A stretch of 64,000 bases of DNA from Stomoxys calcitrans. Lineage: Eukaryota > Arthropoda > Insecta > Diptera > Muscidae. Shown in pieces: positions 41,921 to 52,299 of the stretch. The position numbers were made by a program, and so were the translations under genes. Every line of letters starts with the position of its first letter. The stretch's first letter is position 1. The DNA lies in NCBI RefSeq assembly GCF_963082655.1, contig NC_081555.1, positions 92,705,819 to 92,769,818 of the forward strand, read 5' to 3'. The notes below the pieces were generated by a model. It had not been told where the DNA came from. It worked only from the letters and a program-made list of their open reading frames with translations, and made no database searches.

Positions 41921-42002
41921 GCTGCGGAGTCGGAGTCGAAAATACTACATCGACTCTGACACCCGACAAAATAGAAAAAATGTTCTAAAAAAAATCAAGT
42001 AG

Positions 42003-43215
42003 GTTAGGTTGAAAAGAGGGTGCACATATTTATCCGCCCCATGACTCTTTGGACATACACCTAAGCCAGTAATCAGCTTGTTGTGCGCTGTATAAACTAT
42101 AAAGTAACCTTTAACATGTTTTCCGTTCCACTCCCCTAAGTTGGTTTATGTCTGGTATTGTGCCTGCCCCACCTAAGTGCCGGTATCTGTTAAACGCGAA
42201 AACCGGGCAATGATAAAAGATATGCTGATCATCTTCCCCGCATGCCCTACACATACAATCACTAAGCGCATCGATTTTACATAAGTGAGATTGTAGTCCT
42301 ATGTGTCCCGTTATGATACCAATAGCTATACTGCTTTCAGTAATAGCCTCGTCTTCTCACGATCTGGATCCTCCCATAGGATTTTCGCCGTCCTACCGAC
42401 CGTTTCGCTGTTCCACAATGTTGCATGCGCATTCGTCGCCCACTTCCTTAACTTGGACTGTGTCGACCCGAAAGGTTTCGGGTTAACCATGTTTATTGAC
42501 GGCAGTCCTCTGGCCTTCACCGCCAAATCGTCTGCCCTTTCATTCCTCCTTACTCCGTTATGGCCCAGCACCCATACGATGCGGATTTTGCCATAACCAG
42601 AGAAGGCGTTAATTTCCTTACACTGCAAGACTGTTCGTGACCTTACCGTCCTGGTTGTTATTGTCCTTATGGCAATTTTACTGTTGGTAAAGATGTTCAC
42701 ACTTGACGTCCTCGCGTTAGCACCAAACCACTTTACGCATTCCGTGATCGCCCGGATCTCTGCCTGCAGGACCGTATTATGGTCAGGAAGTCTAAAACAG
42801 ATCTCAGTCCCTGGATTCTCAATGTAAACCCCAAGGCCTACTCTGTCCTCTAGCTTTGATCCATCCATGTAACATGATCTTCCAGATGGCAATACTAGGG
42901 TTCCGTCAATCCACGACTGTGCCGATGGCAGCAGTGCCTCGCACTCGACTTCAAGGGTCGTCTCAGCTATCTGATCGGAAACCTCTTCTCTCCCTTCCAG
43001 GTTTATTACTATCGCCTCGATTATTCCGCGATGGTATGAGCTGCTCCTATCATCAGTCCATTCTCCCATCACCTTCTCCCGCCGCAGCGACAGACTCACA
43101 CTTAATCTGTATGTCAATGGTTCGGATATTTAGAATAGTGCCCTAGTGGGCGTAGTCCTCATCGCTCCGCCTGTGCCAAGACAACATATTCTCTGAACCT
43201 ATGTTGCGTAAGTAA
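42003..43215 (-). mobile_element. LINE-B copy 4: RNase H to 3' end
   Basis: On the minus strand, from 43215: RRSDEDYAH-like connection text, a long RNase H frame (43117-42326), a shifted C-terminal tail near 42250-42130 (counterparts of CRACGED and FCPAF), and the 3' UTR ending TTTTCAACCTAACCTACTTG at about 42003. 5'-truncated upstream of the connection block. Confidence 0.85.
42326..43117 (-). pseudogene. LINE-B4 RNase H domain, longest LINE-B frame
   Basis: 263 residues without a stop: residues 55-70 ECEALLPSAQSWIDG, then CYMDGSKLEDRVGLGVYIEN (block 1, Asp), NTVLQAEIRAITECVKW (block 2, Glu), VNIFTNSKIAIRTITT (block 3, Asp replaced by Asn), IRIVWVLGHNGVRRNERADD (block 4, His and Asp kept). 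It continues LPSINMVNPKPFGSTQ, KWATNAHATLWN, ILWEDPDREKTRLLL. One catalytic acid is lost, so no activity is expected, though the frame is otherwise the best preserved in the family. Confidence 0.85.
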
Positions 43216-43261
43216 GTATTGATCTTCACGCTCCTTTGGAGCCAGTGGGCTATCGTCGTAT

Positions 43262-44225
43262 ACAGATTTAATTTTTAGCCAATTTTAGCCAAATCTGACA
43301 AAAGTTGCGGCTTGTAAGGGCTCAAGAAGTCGCTTTATGTGGGGATGTATCAGGTTATAGACCGATTTGGACCAATGTGGACCGTACTAGGCACAGTTCT
43401 TGGAAGTCGATATAGAGCTATATCAGGTAATAGATCGATTCGGACCGTGCTTGGCACAGTTGTCGGAAGTCTTAACGGAACACAAGACGCAAATTTTCAG
43501 CCAAATCAGACAAAAATTGCGGCTTCCAGGGGCGTAAGAAGTCAAATCGGGAGATCGGTCTATATGGGAGCTATATCTTAATTTGGACCGCTATGGCCCA
43601 TTTGCAATCCCTAACGACCTACATCAATCGCGGTACAAGATAGCTGTGAGCACCACACAGGCTGGAACATTGAGGTCCGATCTGTTTGACGTTCATGGCT
43701 GTCACGATAGGCTTATCTGCGACCCACCTGGCGCGTTCACAGGTTGCGAATAGTGGAATGCTCCATACGGAGTAGCTGCAACGGCAATCACGGACAATCA
43801 ACGGTATCGAGCTCGTCTCTTGCACAAATACTAAGTGCCTATGATGCTCGGTAAGACAAGGCGGGTTATTAGCTCCTTTAGATAACCAATGGTCACCCTG
43901 TTCCCGCAGCGATCGGTCTTTTGAACCGTAACGACCTTGCTCAGCCACGGGGAGCTTTACGAAGATCTCCACCTCTACATAAAAATGTGGCTACAACAAC
44001 AGCTTTAACAACCTACATCAATACTAAGTATCTGTGCAAAATTTCAAGCAGTTAGCGTTTCGCGTTTGACCGCTATCGTGATGGACATGGCTAGATCGAC
44101 TTGGAACGCCGAGACGATCAAGATTATATCTCCTTTATGGAGTCCTAGAGTAATATTTCGAAGGGTTACAAAGGAAATGACTAGACTAGTATACCCCCAA
44201 CCTATGGTGGTGGGTATAAAAAAAA
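43262..44225 (+). mobile_element. D-type element 12, split by a SINE3
   Basis: 43262-43628 carries units with TATCAGGTTATAGACCGATT and GGGAGATCGGTCTATATGGG. After the insertion, 44011-44225 resumes with ACCTACATCAATACTAAGTA, CAAAATTTCAAGC and CATGGCTAGATCGAC, and ends CCTATGGTGGTGGGTATAAA. The join restores the sequence CGACCTACATCAATACTAAG. The GTCY tract is almost lost. Confidence 0.7.
43629..44010 (+). mobile_element. SINE3 copy b, 12-bp target-site duplication
   Basis: 382 bp flanked by ACCTACATCAAT at 43617-43628 and 44011-44022 (perfect, 12 bp). 5' start CGCGGTACAAGATAGCTGTG, then CACCACACAGGCTGGAACAT and CGGAGTAGCTGCAACGGCAA; 3' end GTGGCTACAACAACAGCTTT + AACA. Shares most of its length with the reversed 29530-29950. 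GGTTGCGAATAG near 43741 vaguely resembles a B box; origin unresolved. Confidence 0.8.
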
Positions 44226-44227
44226 GG

Positions 44228-44325
44228 TTACCTCGAAAAAGTCTATGTTAGGAATTCCGTGCTACTTACAAAATCCTTAATTGTTTTCCATGCCACGCCC
44301 CTAAGACGGTTCATGTCTGGTAAAG
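44228..44325 (-). mobile_element. LINE-B fragment (copy 5)
   Basis: GAATTCCGTGCTACTTACAA + AATCCTTAA and ATGCCACGCCCCTAAG match 39450-39535 reversed and 19655-19720. Only the end of ORF2 is present. Confidence 0.7.
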
Positions 44326-45468
44326 TATATTTATTCCATATCGTCGTAAAAATCTAAGACGATTTATCCACGACCGTCCGTCTGTCTGCTGAAATCACAC
44401 TTTAGTCTTAGTAAAAAAAGATATATTGAGCTAAAACTTTTCGCAGATTCTTTTTTTTGGCCATAAGCACATGGAGTTCGAAAATGGGCTACATAGGACT
44501 ACGTCTTGATATAGCCCCCATATATAACGATCTGTTAATTTGAGGTCTTAGACCCATTTAAGCCACATTTATTACCCGATTTCGCTGAAATTTGGGACCG
44601 TGAGTTGCACTAAGTCTCTTGGTAACTTATTCAGTACGGCCCAGATAAGCCCAAATTGGCATATAGCTGCCACATAGACCGATCTCCCGATTTAAGGACT
44701 TGGGCCTATAAAAGTCGCATTTGTTGCCCGATTTCTCTGAAATATGGGACAGTGAGTTATGTTCGGCTCTTCGACATCCTTGTTAATCTACACCAGATCG
44801 GTGTAGATATGGATATCGCTGCCATACTGATCTATTTCTCGACCTAAAGTCCTTTGTCTATAATGGGCGCAATTATTACCCGATTTCGCTGAAATTTGGT
44901 AAAGCGAGTTGTGTTCGGCTCCACAATATACCTGTTTAATACGGCCCATATCGGTTTAGATTAGGATATAGCTGCCATATATACCGATCTTCTGAGTCAA
45001 GGTTTTAGTTCCGTAAAATGTGAATACTAACCGTTTTTTAAGAAATTAGGTACAATGAATTGCTTTAAGTCACTTCACACTCGTACGGAGTATGGTTTAG
45101 ATCAGTCGATCGATCGATCAGTCAGTATAGATCGATCTCTCAATTAATGGTATTGAGCTCACAATAGGCGCATTTATTGCTTGATTTCGCTTAAATTTGG
45201 GATAGCTACAATAGTTGTGTTGGGCTACATCGACATCCCTTTTCAATATGGCTCAGATCGGTTTAGATTTGGATGTATCTGTTATTAATACCAATCTCTC
45301 TGTTTAAGGTGAATTTATTAACCGATTTTGCTGAAATTCAGCACGAAGAGCTCTGTAAGGCCCTTTGACATTCGTACTGAGTATGGTCAAGATCGGGCTA
45401 TATTTGGATATAGCTACTATATATACCGATCTACCGATTTAAGGGCTTGGGACAATAAAAGCACGGTG

Positions 45469-45756
45469 GAGGCCACCATAGCGCATAGGTTAGCATGTCC
45501 GCCTATGACACTGAACGCCTGGGTTCGAATCGTGGCAGAAACAACAGAAATTTGTTCAGCGGTGGTTATCCTCTCCATGTCAAAACTTCTCCCCAATGAG
45601 GTTTCGCTCTGCGGCACGCCGTTCGGACTCGCCTATAAAAAGGGGTTACCTTATCATTGAGCTTAAAATTGAATCGGACAGCACTCATTGATAGGTGAGA
45701 AGTTTGCCCCTGTTCCTTATTGGAATGTTCATGGGCAAATTTGCATTTTGCATTTG
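45469..45756 (+). mobile_element. SINE2, near-complete copy
   Basis: GAGGCCACCATAGCGCATAG head, ACGCCTGGGTTCGAATCGTG (B box), body CAGCGGTGGTTATCCTCTCC, GGACTCGCCTATAAAAAGGG, and end TTATTGGAATGTTCATGGGC + AAATTTGCATTTTGCATTTG. It sits inside a D unit, between AAAAGCAC and the ACCCGATTTCGC that normally follows. Its 3' end touches the foldback mariner. Confidence 0.88.
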
Positions 45757-45758
45757 TA

Positions 45759-46366
45759 AAGGGTGATTTTTTATGAGGTTAGGATTTTCATGCATTAGTA
45801 TTTGACAGATCACGTGGGATTTCAGACATGGTGTCAAAGAGAAAGATGCTCAGTATGCTTTGACATTTCATCATGAATAGACTTACTAACGAGCAACGCT
45901 TGCAAATCATTGAATTTTATTACCAAAATCAGTGTTCGGTTCGAAATGTGTTCAAATTTTGACAAATTTTGTTCAGCGATGAGGCTCATTTCTGGTTGAA
46001 TGGCTACGTAAATAAGCAAAATTGCCGCATTTGGAGTGAAGGGCAACCAGAAGTCGTTCAAGAGCTGCCCATGCATCCCGAAAAATGCACTGTTTGGTGT
46101 GGTTTGTACGCTGGTGGAATCATTGGACCGTATTTTTTCAAAGATGCTGTTGGACGCAACCTTACGGTGAATGAACACATTTCGAACCGAACACTGATTT
46201 TGGTAATAAAATTCAATGATTTGCAAGCGTTGCTCGTTAGTAAGTCTATTCATGATGAAATGTCAAAGCATACTGAGCATCTTTCTCTTTGACACCATGT
46301 CTGAAATCCCACGTGATCTGTCAAATACTAATGCATGAAAATCCTAACCTCAAAAAAATCACCCTT
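45759..46366 (+). mobile_element. Foldback mariner derivative, 608 bp, with ~195-bp arms
   Basis: The arms 45759-45954 and 46172-46366 are inverted copies differing only by an indel near the end (TTTTTTATGAGG against TTTTTTTGAGG). Each arm carries the 5' terminus (AAGGGTGATTTTTT), upstream DNA, the start codon and the N-terminal coding NRLTNEQRLQIIEFYYQNQC. The centre (45955-46171) codes FSDEAHFWLNGYVNKQNCRI, with the catalytic Asp in SDEAHF, and CTVWCGLYAGGIIGPYFFKD. TA flanks both ends (45757-45758, 46367-46368). No complete transposase is possible: the HTH is cut short and the C-terminal half is replaced by the inverted arm. Confidence 0.92.
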
Positions 46367-46769
46367 TATAACCCGATTTCGCATTAATTTGGTAAAATGA
46401 TCCGTTTTAACTCTTCGAAATACTTGACCTATATAGTTCAGATCGGTCTTTATTTTGATATAGCTGTCATATACATATACCCATCTCCCGATTTATGTTA
46501 TTAGGCCCATAAGAGGTGCATTTGGTACAATCAGTTGTGTTAGTCCCTACACAGCCTTCCAGAATATGGTGGACTATATTTAGATATAGCTGCTATGGGT
46601 TCATAAATGATGCATTTTTTTTTTATTAGGCCCATAAGAGGTGCATTTGGTACAATCAGTTGTGTTAGTCCCTACATAGCCTTCCTGCTATGGGTTCTAT
46701 GGGTTTATAAATGATAAATGGGTATACAAAGTTCGGCCCGGCCGAACGTATTGCCTTTTTACTTGTTTC

Positions 46770-47565
46770 TATCAAAAATGTTTCTAGAAACGAAAACATT
46801 CCATTTTTTCTTTAAAAACACTATGACAATTTGCTTTGAATTAAAAATGTAGCCTAGTTTTTTTTCCTCAATTTATTTCCACAAAGACAACTCTTCGAAG
46901 TAGAGACAGTAAAATTTAATTTAATTGAATTATTATGTAGCACACAATACTCCGAAAATTCCCAGACATTTCAAATATGTTTGAAATAAATAAATTTGCT
47001 TGCATTCCCTTGGCTGTGAAAGGAACTAACATCCCAAAAAGACCAATGAAAGACTTTTAAAGTTCTCTTGGGTTTGCTCTTCCTCTTCAATCCCATATGC
47101 CAACTCGAAAATGGCTAAAGAAAACAGTTTTAAAATCTTTTGCAAAGAAACGAATCAAAAAAAGAAAAAAAAAAATAAAGAAAACAGTTTTCCCAAAAGA
47201 CTTTCGGAGGGTGTGAGCCAGATATCACTTCAAAAGCAAAATATCACATTTCTAAACAAATTCTCAGTCATGTGCTTCGGTGTGAGTGTGAATATTTGTG
47301 TGCGTGTATGTGAACTGGCACGCAGCCCCTAAGACCAAGCAGGAGCGGAGTTCTTGAAGTTATCTATCATAAGGCCTCATAGAAGTATGGAAAAATTTGA
47401 AAAATTTTAAAGTGATGCAGGAGCCGCCTTAAATTAATATAAAGAGGGAATAGCTGCTTCCCAAATAAGATGACAGATATATGCTACATATGGACGACAA
47501 ATGCTATTAGAAAACACAATTTCTTGTGGCAAATTTTGTATAAGATAGGCGATGGGTATGTTAGG
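46770..47565. other. AT-rich stretch, no gene recognised
   Basis: About 800 bp without recognised repeats. The frame at 47111-47332 is lysine-rich because of an A-rich run (47158-47185). GTGTGAGTGTGAATATTTGT near 47280 is a weak GT-rich run. Confidence 0.5.
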
Positions 47566-47771
47566 TTAGGTTTAAGTGGCAGTTTGCCATCATACTCACT
47601 TAGACGTTTTTGTCCATTGTGATACCACAGGAACAGAAGAAGGAAGATGCCTTCTAGTTCCTACCGTTGAACCATCCGGATCGCTTTAAAAAGCCCAGTA
47701 ACATGCGAATGTTCACATTCGCTAAATCAGACAGGTTCTCAAAGAAATGATAACTTAAAGTGTAACTCCTT

Positions 47772-48014
47772 CTAACTGCTAGTGCGACACACACACAGCA
47801 GATTTTCCATAGTCTCTTCTTCTTCGATATCCTCACAGCTTCTGCAAAAGTTGTCACTGGCAACCTTTAGTATGTCAGCATGTTTTTGGATTAGACAGTG
47901 ACCTGTCATGACGGACACAATGACTGAGACGCCTGTTCTAGCCAATGACAGCAAAGCGGTAGACCTCTTCAAGTCTAGATTAGGCCACATAGTTTTGGAA
48001 TACTCACAGGCCAC
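47772..48014 (-). pseudogene. LINE-A2 C-terminal cysteine-rich tail
   Basis: LDLKRSTALLSLARTGVSVI, VSVMTGHCLIQKHADIL and FCRSCEDIEEEETMENLLCV + C follow the RNase H in an overlapping frame. The C-x2-C and C-x-C spacing resembles the CCHC-like tail of R1/I-type ORF2; a frameshift then ends it before the 3' UTR. Confidence 0.75.
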
Positions 48015-48440
48015 TCTTTGTGGCCATCTATCTTACATGTCGCTAGAGGCATACCCACTGATTCCAGTAGCCCTGGAATGTCTAGGGTACTTCCTAGTCT
48101 CGCAAGCTCGTCCGCTTTACCATTCCCTGGTATATCTCTGTGTCCCGACACCCAGAATAGGTCAATTTTGAACTGTTCAGCCATCTCGTTGAGAGATCGG
48201 CGACATTCGGTGGCGGTTTTTGTGTTCAGAAATACGTTCTTCAGGGATTTAAAGGCTGCTTGGCTGTCTGGGAAGATATTTATGCCAAGCGTCGTAATGA
48301 CATTATATCTTGGCCTTTCCTCCACTTCCTTAATTGCAAGGATCTCTGCTTGATACACACTGCAGTGGTCGGGTAACCTTTTCGATATGATCAGTTTTAG
48401 ATCTTACGAGTACACCCCAAAACCCACCTGGTCGTTTAGT
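47975..48440 (-). pseudogene. LINE-A2 RNase H domain
   Basis: Block 1 (FYMDGSKLNDQVGFGVYS) lies in one frame at about 48440-48400. The main frame 48358-47975 continues YQAEILAIKEVEER (block 2, Glu), NIFPDSQAAFKSL (block 3, Asp kept), LFWVSGHRDIPGNGKADELA (block 4, His and Asp kept). All four catalytic acids can be seen, but a frameshift separates block 1. In the live enzyme this would degrade the element RNA after reverse transcription. Confidence 0.85.
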
Positions 48441-48613
48441 TTGGAACCATCCATATAGAAGTCTATGTAACTTCTGTTTCCAGGGATATTGTAGTTCCAA
48501 TTGGTTCTACCAGGAATAGTGGTACAGTACTTCTTATCAAAAAGCGCCTCAAGTAGGGTGTAATCCACACTGCCTGGAACATCGGATATTGTATCAAGGA
48601 AAACGCAGTGGCC

Positions 48614-48991
48614 CTAGCCGCCACATGAGCAAAGAGAAAGCTCCCTTAACCTCACAGCAGTGGTCGCTGCAATTTGGGTAGCCACAATGTCCAGAGGGAT
48701 AAGATGTAGCATTAACTTCAGTTCAGCAGATGCTGTCGTCCTCAGTACGGCTGTGATACACAAACAAGCCATCCTTTGGATCCGGTTAAGTATTGAGCAG
48801 TAGGTGGACTTTTGAAGCTTCGTCCACCAGACCACGACACCATATAGCATTATAGGTTTGACAACTGCAGTGTATACCCAATGCATGACACGCGGTCTAA
48901 ACCGCCAGCTTTTGCCAATGGCCCTCTTATAGGTGTATAGGGCAAGAGTGGCCTTTCTTGCCATTTCCAAAATTTTGGATTTGAAGTTCAA
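48614..48991 (-). pseudogene. LINE-A2 thumb and connection
   Basis: NFKSKILEMARKATLALYTY, RVMHWVYTAVVKPIMLYGVV, VWWTKLQKSTYCSILNRIQR, MACLCITAVLRTTASAELKL and LIPLDIVATQIAATTAVRLR run in a single 125-residue frame. The same block in LINE-A1 is at 6056-6670. Confidence 0.85.
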
Positions 48992-49003
48992 TTTCCTGTC
49001 CAG

Positions 49004-49849
49004 CTAAACTTCCAGGTATTTTCGTTCTGTAAATGGAACATTCTCTTCTCTCAAGGAGACAGATTCCACTGTAGGCAACTTGGATCTCCTGCTGAAAAGA
49101 ACTACTTCTGTCTTGCACGGATCTATACCTAGACCCATTTCGGTAGCCCACTTTGCTGTTGCACGTACAGCTTCCTGAAGTATATTTCTTAGAGTGCTAG
49201 GATACTTTCCCCTAACCGCAACGTCATCAGCACTCCCGACCACTTTTACGTCTTTTTCTCCCAGAGACAATAATATGTTGTTAATGGCTATATTCCAAAG
49301 TAGAGGAGACAGTACACCTTCTTGAGGTGTTGCTCTGCTGATCCATCTTTTTAGATCCACAGATCCCAAGCCTGCCGTAATGCATCTTTTAGTAAGTAAG
49401 TTATTATTAACTTTTCTTAAGGTAGAGTTGATGCCTAGAAACTCCAACTCCTTCATGATTGACGTCGGTTTTATAGTTTTGAAAGCACCTTCAACGTCAT
49501 GAAATGCTACCATTCTATATTCTTTGACAGAGAGAGAACCCTCTATGTAGTCGTTTAGGTCGTGATGGGCTGTTTCAGTGGATTTGCCTTTACTATGTGC
49601 ATGCTGCTGCCGCGACAGGCGATCTCCAGGGATCTTTGCCCTAAGATATGATTCTATCAACCTCGTAAGAGTCTTCTGCAGAAAGTGCGACAGACAAATA
49701 GGACGAAAATCTTTCCCCTTCGTGTGGTAAAATTTTTTTGCTTTCGGAATGAAAATGACCTTCGTGTCCCTCCATTCCACTGGTATATATGACATGCTGA
49801 TACAAGCAGAGTATATCTCCCTAAGCCAGGGAACCAGTCTATCAAACAC
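49004..49849 (-). pseudogene. LINE-A2 reverse transcriptase core, 281-residue frame
   Basis: An uninterrupted frame from LVPWLREIYSACISMSYIPV and EWRDTKVIFIPK (RT motif 1) through DFRPICLSHFLQKTLTRLIE (motif 2), QQHAHSKGKSTETAHHDL, FHDVEGAFKTIK (motif A), SRATPQEGVLSPLLWNIAIN (motif B) and VVGSADDVAVRGKY (motif C), then LGIDPCKTEVVLFSRRSK. Motif C is SADD instead of YADD: both aspartates are kept but the tyrosine is serine. Motif B has ATPQEG for GTPQGG. It is the longest RT frame here but lacks the upstream and downstream parts in frame, so it is not expected to be active. Confidence 0.88.
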
Positions 49850-50289
49850 AGCTTGTAATTCAACCGGTGATACATCATCAGGGCCTGGGGACTTAAAGGA
49901 GTCGAAACTTCCTATCGCCCAAATGATTTTCGTCTAAGACACAATTTTCCCAATAGCCTCCGAAGAATTGATACCACTGACAATCTCTTCTGGCGCCACG
50001 TTGTCCATTGGAGAATTTCCCAGGAAATGTGCATCAATGCGTAGTTCTAGAGTTTCCTCACTAGACATTGTCCATACATTCTTTGACTTCTGAATTTTCC
50101 CCACCATAACAGGTCTCGAGGACAGAATCTTCCTTAGCCTAGAGGCCTCAGATATATCCTCCACGGAGCTGCAGAATTCTACCCAGGATTTGTTCTGAGC
50201 CTTTCTCAGCTCGCCCTTATATTTTCTTAGCTCAGTCGTATAGATGTCCCAATCGTGTGGTTGAGCGTCCTCTTATTACTTGGACCTAA

Positions 50290-51360
50290 TTTTTTATGCC
50301 ATACTTGTAATCTACTGTCGAATACTTTTCATTTAAGGCCCATATTGATATGAACGTCGAATATATCTGTTTAGAGGACTTGTTGGGTCGGGGAGGCCCC
50401 CTGGGTACTTGAACCCAATACGATATTCCTTTTATAGTCTCCAATACCTTTCATTTGATAGCCATATTGTTCCCATTGGTCCACTTTTGGTTTTGGATGG
50501 CGTGTTGGGGTAAGGGGGAGGGACCGCCCCCATCCGATATCTAAAAATTATATAGCCTACGATTCCTTCCAGACAAACTTACACCATCTGTGACAATTTT
50601 AAGAACAAACAAAAAACCCGAGTCCTATATAGTCATGGTGGGGCATATGCCCATTTAAGACGTTTTTGGAGGGTAGGGTGACCCCCCATACTTCGATCTG
50701 ATTTTGTATGCCAGATTCGTAATCTACTCCCGAATACCTTTCATCTGAGGCCCATATTGACATTAACGTCCAATTTGTCTGATTGGGGGAATTTTGGGAT
50801 TGGGGCGGCCCGATGGGTACTAAGACTTAAATTTTAATACTATATACGTATCCTATTTCCAATACCTTGCATTTGATACCCATATTGGCCCGATCGGTCC
50901 ACTTTTGATTTTGGGTGGTGTTTTTGGGTAAGGGGGAGGGTCCGCCCCCTTCCGAAATCAACAAACTATAAAGCCTATTTCTCCTTCCAGACCATATTTG
51001 TAATCCATTCCCGAATACCTTTCATTTGAGTCCCATATTGTCATGATCGTCCAAATAAACCTATTTTAGGGAGTTATGGGGTTGGGGCGGCCCCCCTGTT
51101 ACTTGGACCCAATTTTTAATATGAAATTCGTACTTTACTCCTGAATACCTTTCATTAGAGTCCCATAATGTCCCGGTCGGTCCACTTTTATTTTTGGGTA
51201 GTACTTTTGGGGTAAGGGGGAGGGTCCACCCCCCTTCCGATATCTAAAAATTATATAGCCTATGCTTCCTTCCAGACCAACTTACACAATCTGTGAAAAT
51301 TTCAAGGTAATCGGTTCTGCCGTTTTTTAGTCTATACGGACATCCGAACTTCCCCATATC
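50290..51360 (+). repeat. Z-type repeat array
   Basis: Units have CGAATACCTTTCATTTGAGG, CCCATATTGNCATGNTCG and GC-rich blocks such as GGGGTTGGGGCGGCCCCC. The landmark TTTCATTTG recurs near 50328, 50450, 50735, 50862, 51020 and 51148, with steps of about 122-128 where adjacent. The array ends with AATTTCAAGGTAATCGGTTC and TGCCGTTTTTTAGTC, a shared terminal motif also at 59115-59140 and 62325-62350. Confidence 0.75.
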
Positions 51361-51364
51361 TGGT

Positions 51365-52295
51365 AAGGTGTATAAGCATCTAGGCGATGGGTACAAAAGT
51401 ATTCAGCCAATAAATAGGGTAAATACCCACACATTTGGAATCCCATCTCTACTCATGAGAAATAACAACACCTCTCAACACCCTTCTAAAACAAAATCAC
51501 CTTTACTATGGAAGAAATATGTAGTCAGGCTTGAAGGTCTGCTAAAGAAAGAACTTAGAAGGCCCTTAAAGACCTTTGAGGGCATGACTGCCGCCACTGG
51601 AATGACCGACCAACAGACCAGCAATCACATTCTGGGCGCAATACATATCCACTTTCCGCACTCATGTGCTTTGTCCGCAATTTTTCAATTCAAAGCAGAC
51701 ATAGCAGCGCTTGGGGAAACACTTCTTTTTTTGTTCGGCATGGCACACGAATCTCTTCCGCCCTGCTCTGTTCTACTCTGCCATTCAAGTTTAATTTATC
51801 TTATAAAAATTGCTTAACGAATTGTAAACGAAATCTAAACTGATTAAAACATTTTCTTACAATTTTCCCTCTGTTGCTTCTTTGGTTTAGAAACAAAACA
51901 TAAAATGGGGGAGAGGAATAAAAAAAAACACACACACAAAGCAAAATACTCTTTAAGGATATTTGAAAAAAGGAAATGTTTTTAAAGACTTCTGCTGCCT
52001 CGGAAGCTTTGCTCTGGAAAGCTTCAAAGATTCACTACAACTGTTTAAATTGAATTGAACATTGATACTCATACCAACATTTCTTTGGTGTTACTAAAAT
52101 TTAGTTTCTAAAAAATTTTTTTTTTGTTTCATTGTTTTGCAAGTCGAGCTTAATGACCAAGCGAATGCAACATCCAAAGGAGAGATTGTTAAATGAGTCT
52201 TGAAGAAAAGAAATTGCCAGTTCCTTAGACAAGCCAGGACACATGTCACCCCACTGGTGGAAGCGTTTCGATAATGGGGTTTCATTATCTCATCG
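51365..52295. other. No recognised gene; one 149-codon frame of unknown meaning
   Basis: Outside transposons this stretch holds the longest plus-strand frame of the window (51368-51817, 149 codons). I recognise no domain, and its hydrophobic end and overlap with T-rich DNA give no support for coding. Downstream, AT-rich DNA with a CA run (ACACACACACAA at 51930). Confidence 0.45.
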
Positions 52296-52299
52296 GCAC

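Larger units (their letters stand above)
44328..46768 (-). mobile_element. D-type element 13, reversed, holds a SINE2 and a foldback mariner
   Basis: Starts with CGTCGTAAAAATCTAAGACG and GACCGTCCGTCTGTCTGCTG, then units with ATATAGCTGCCACATAGACC and related words up to 45468. It resumes at 46369 with ACCCGATTTCGCATTAATTT and ends AAGTTCGGCCCGGCCGAACG and TTTTTACTTGTTTC, a perfect hairpin end. A 62-bp segment (AGGCCCATAAGAGGTGCATT) is duplicated at 46501 and 46625. Nested insertions have their own entries. Confidence 0.7.
47570..50285 (-). mobile_element. LINE-A copy 2, 5'-truncated, best-preserved LINE in the window
   Basis: On the minus strand: RT linker (50285-49934), RT (49849-49004), thumb/connection (48991-48614), RNase H (about 48440-47975), cysteine tail (47990-47790) and 3' UTR ending ACTTAAACCTAACCTAAC at about 47567. 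The endonuclease and ORF1 are absent. The 5' break meets a Z-type array. Fewer stops than copy 1, so it is likely younger. Confidence 0.88.

Noticed and set aside
51368..51817. 149-codon frame outside transposons as a host gene
   Set aside because: No recognisable domain, no splice or promoter signal, composition like surrounding DNA.
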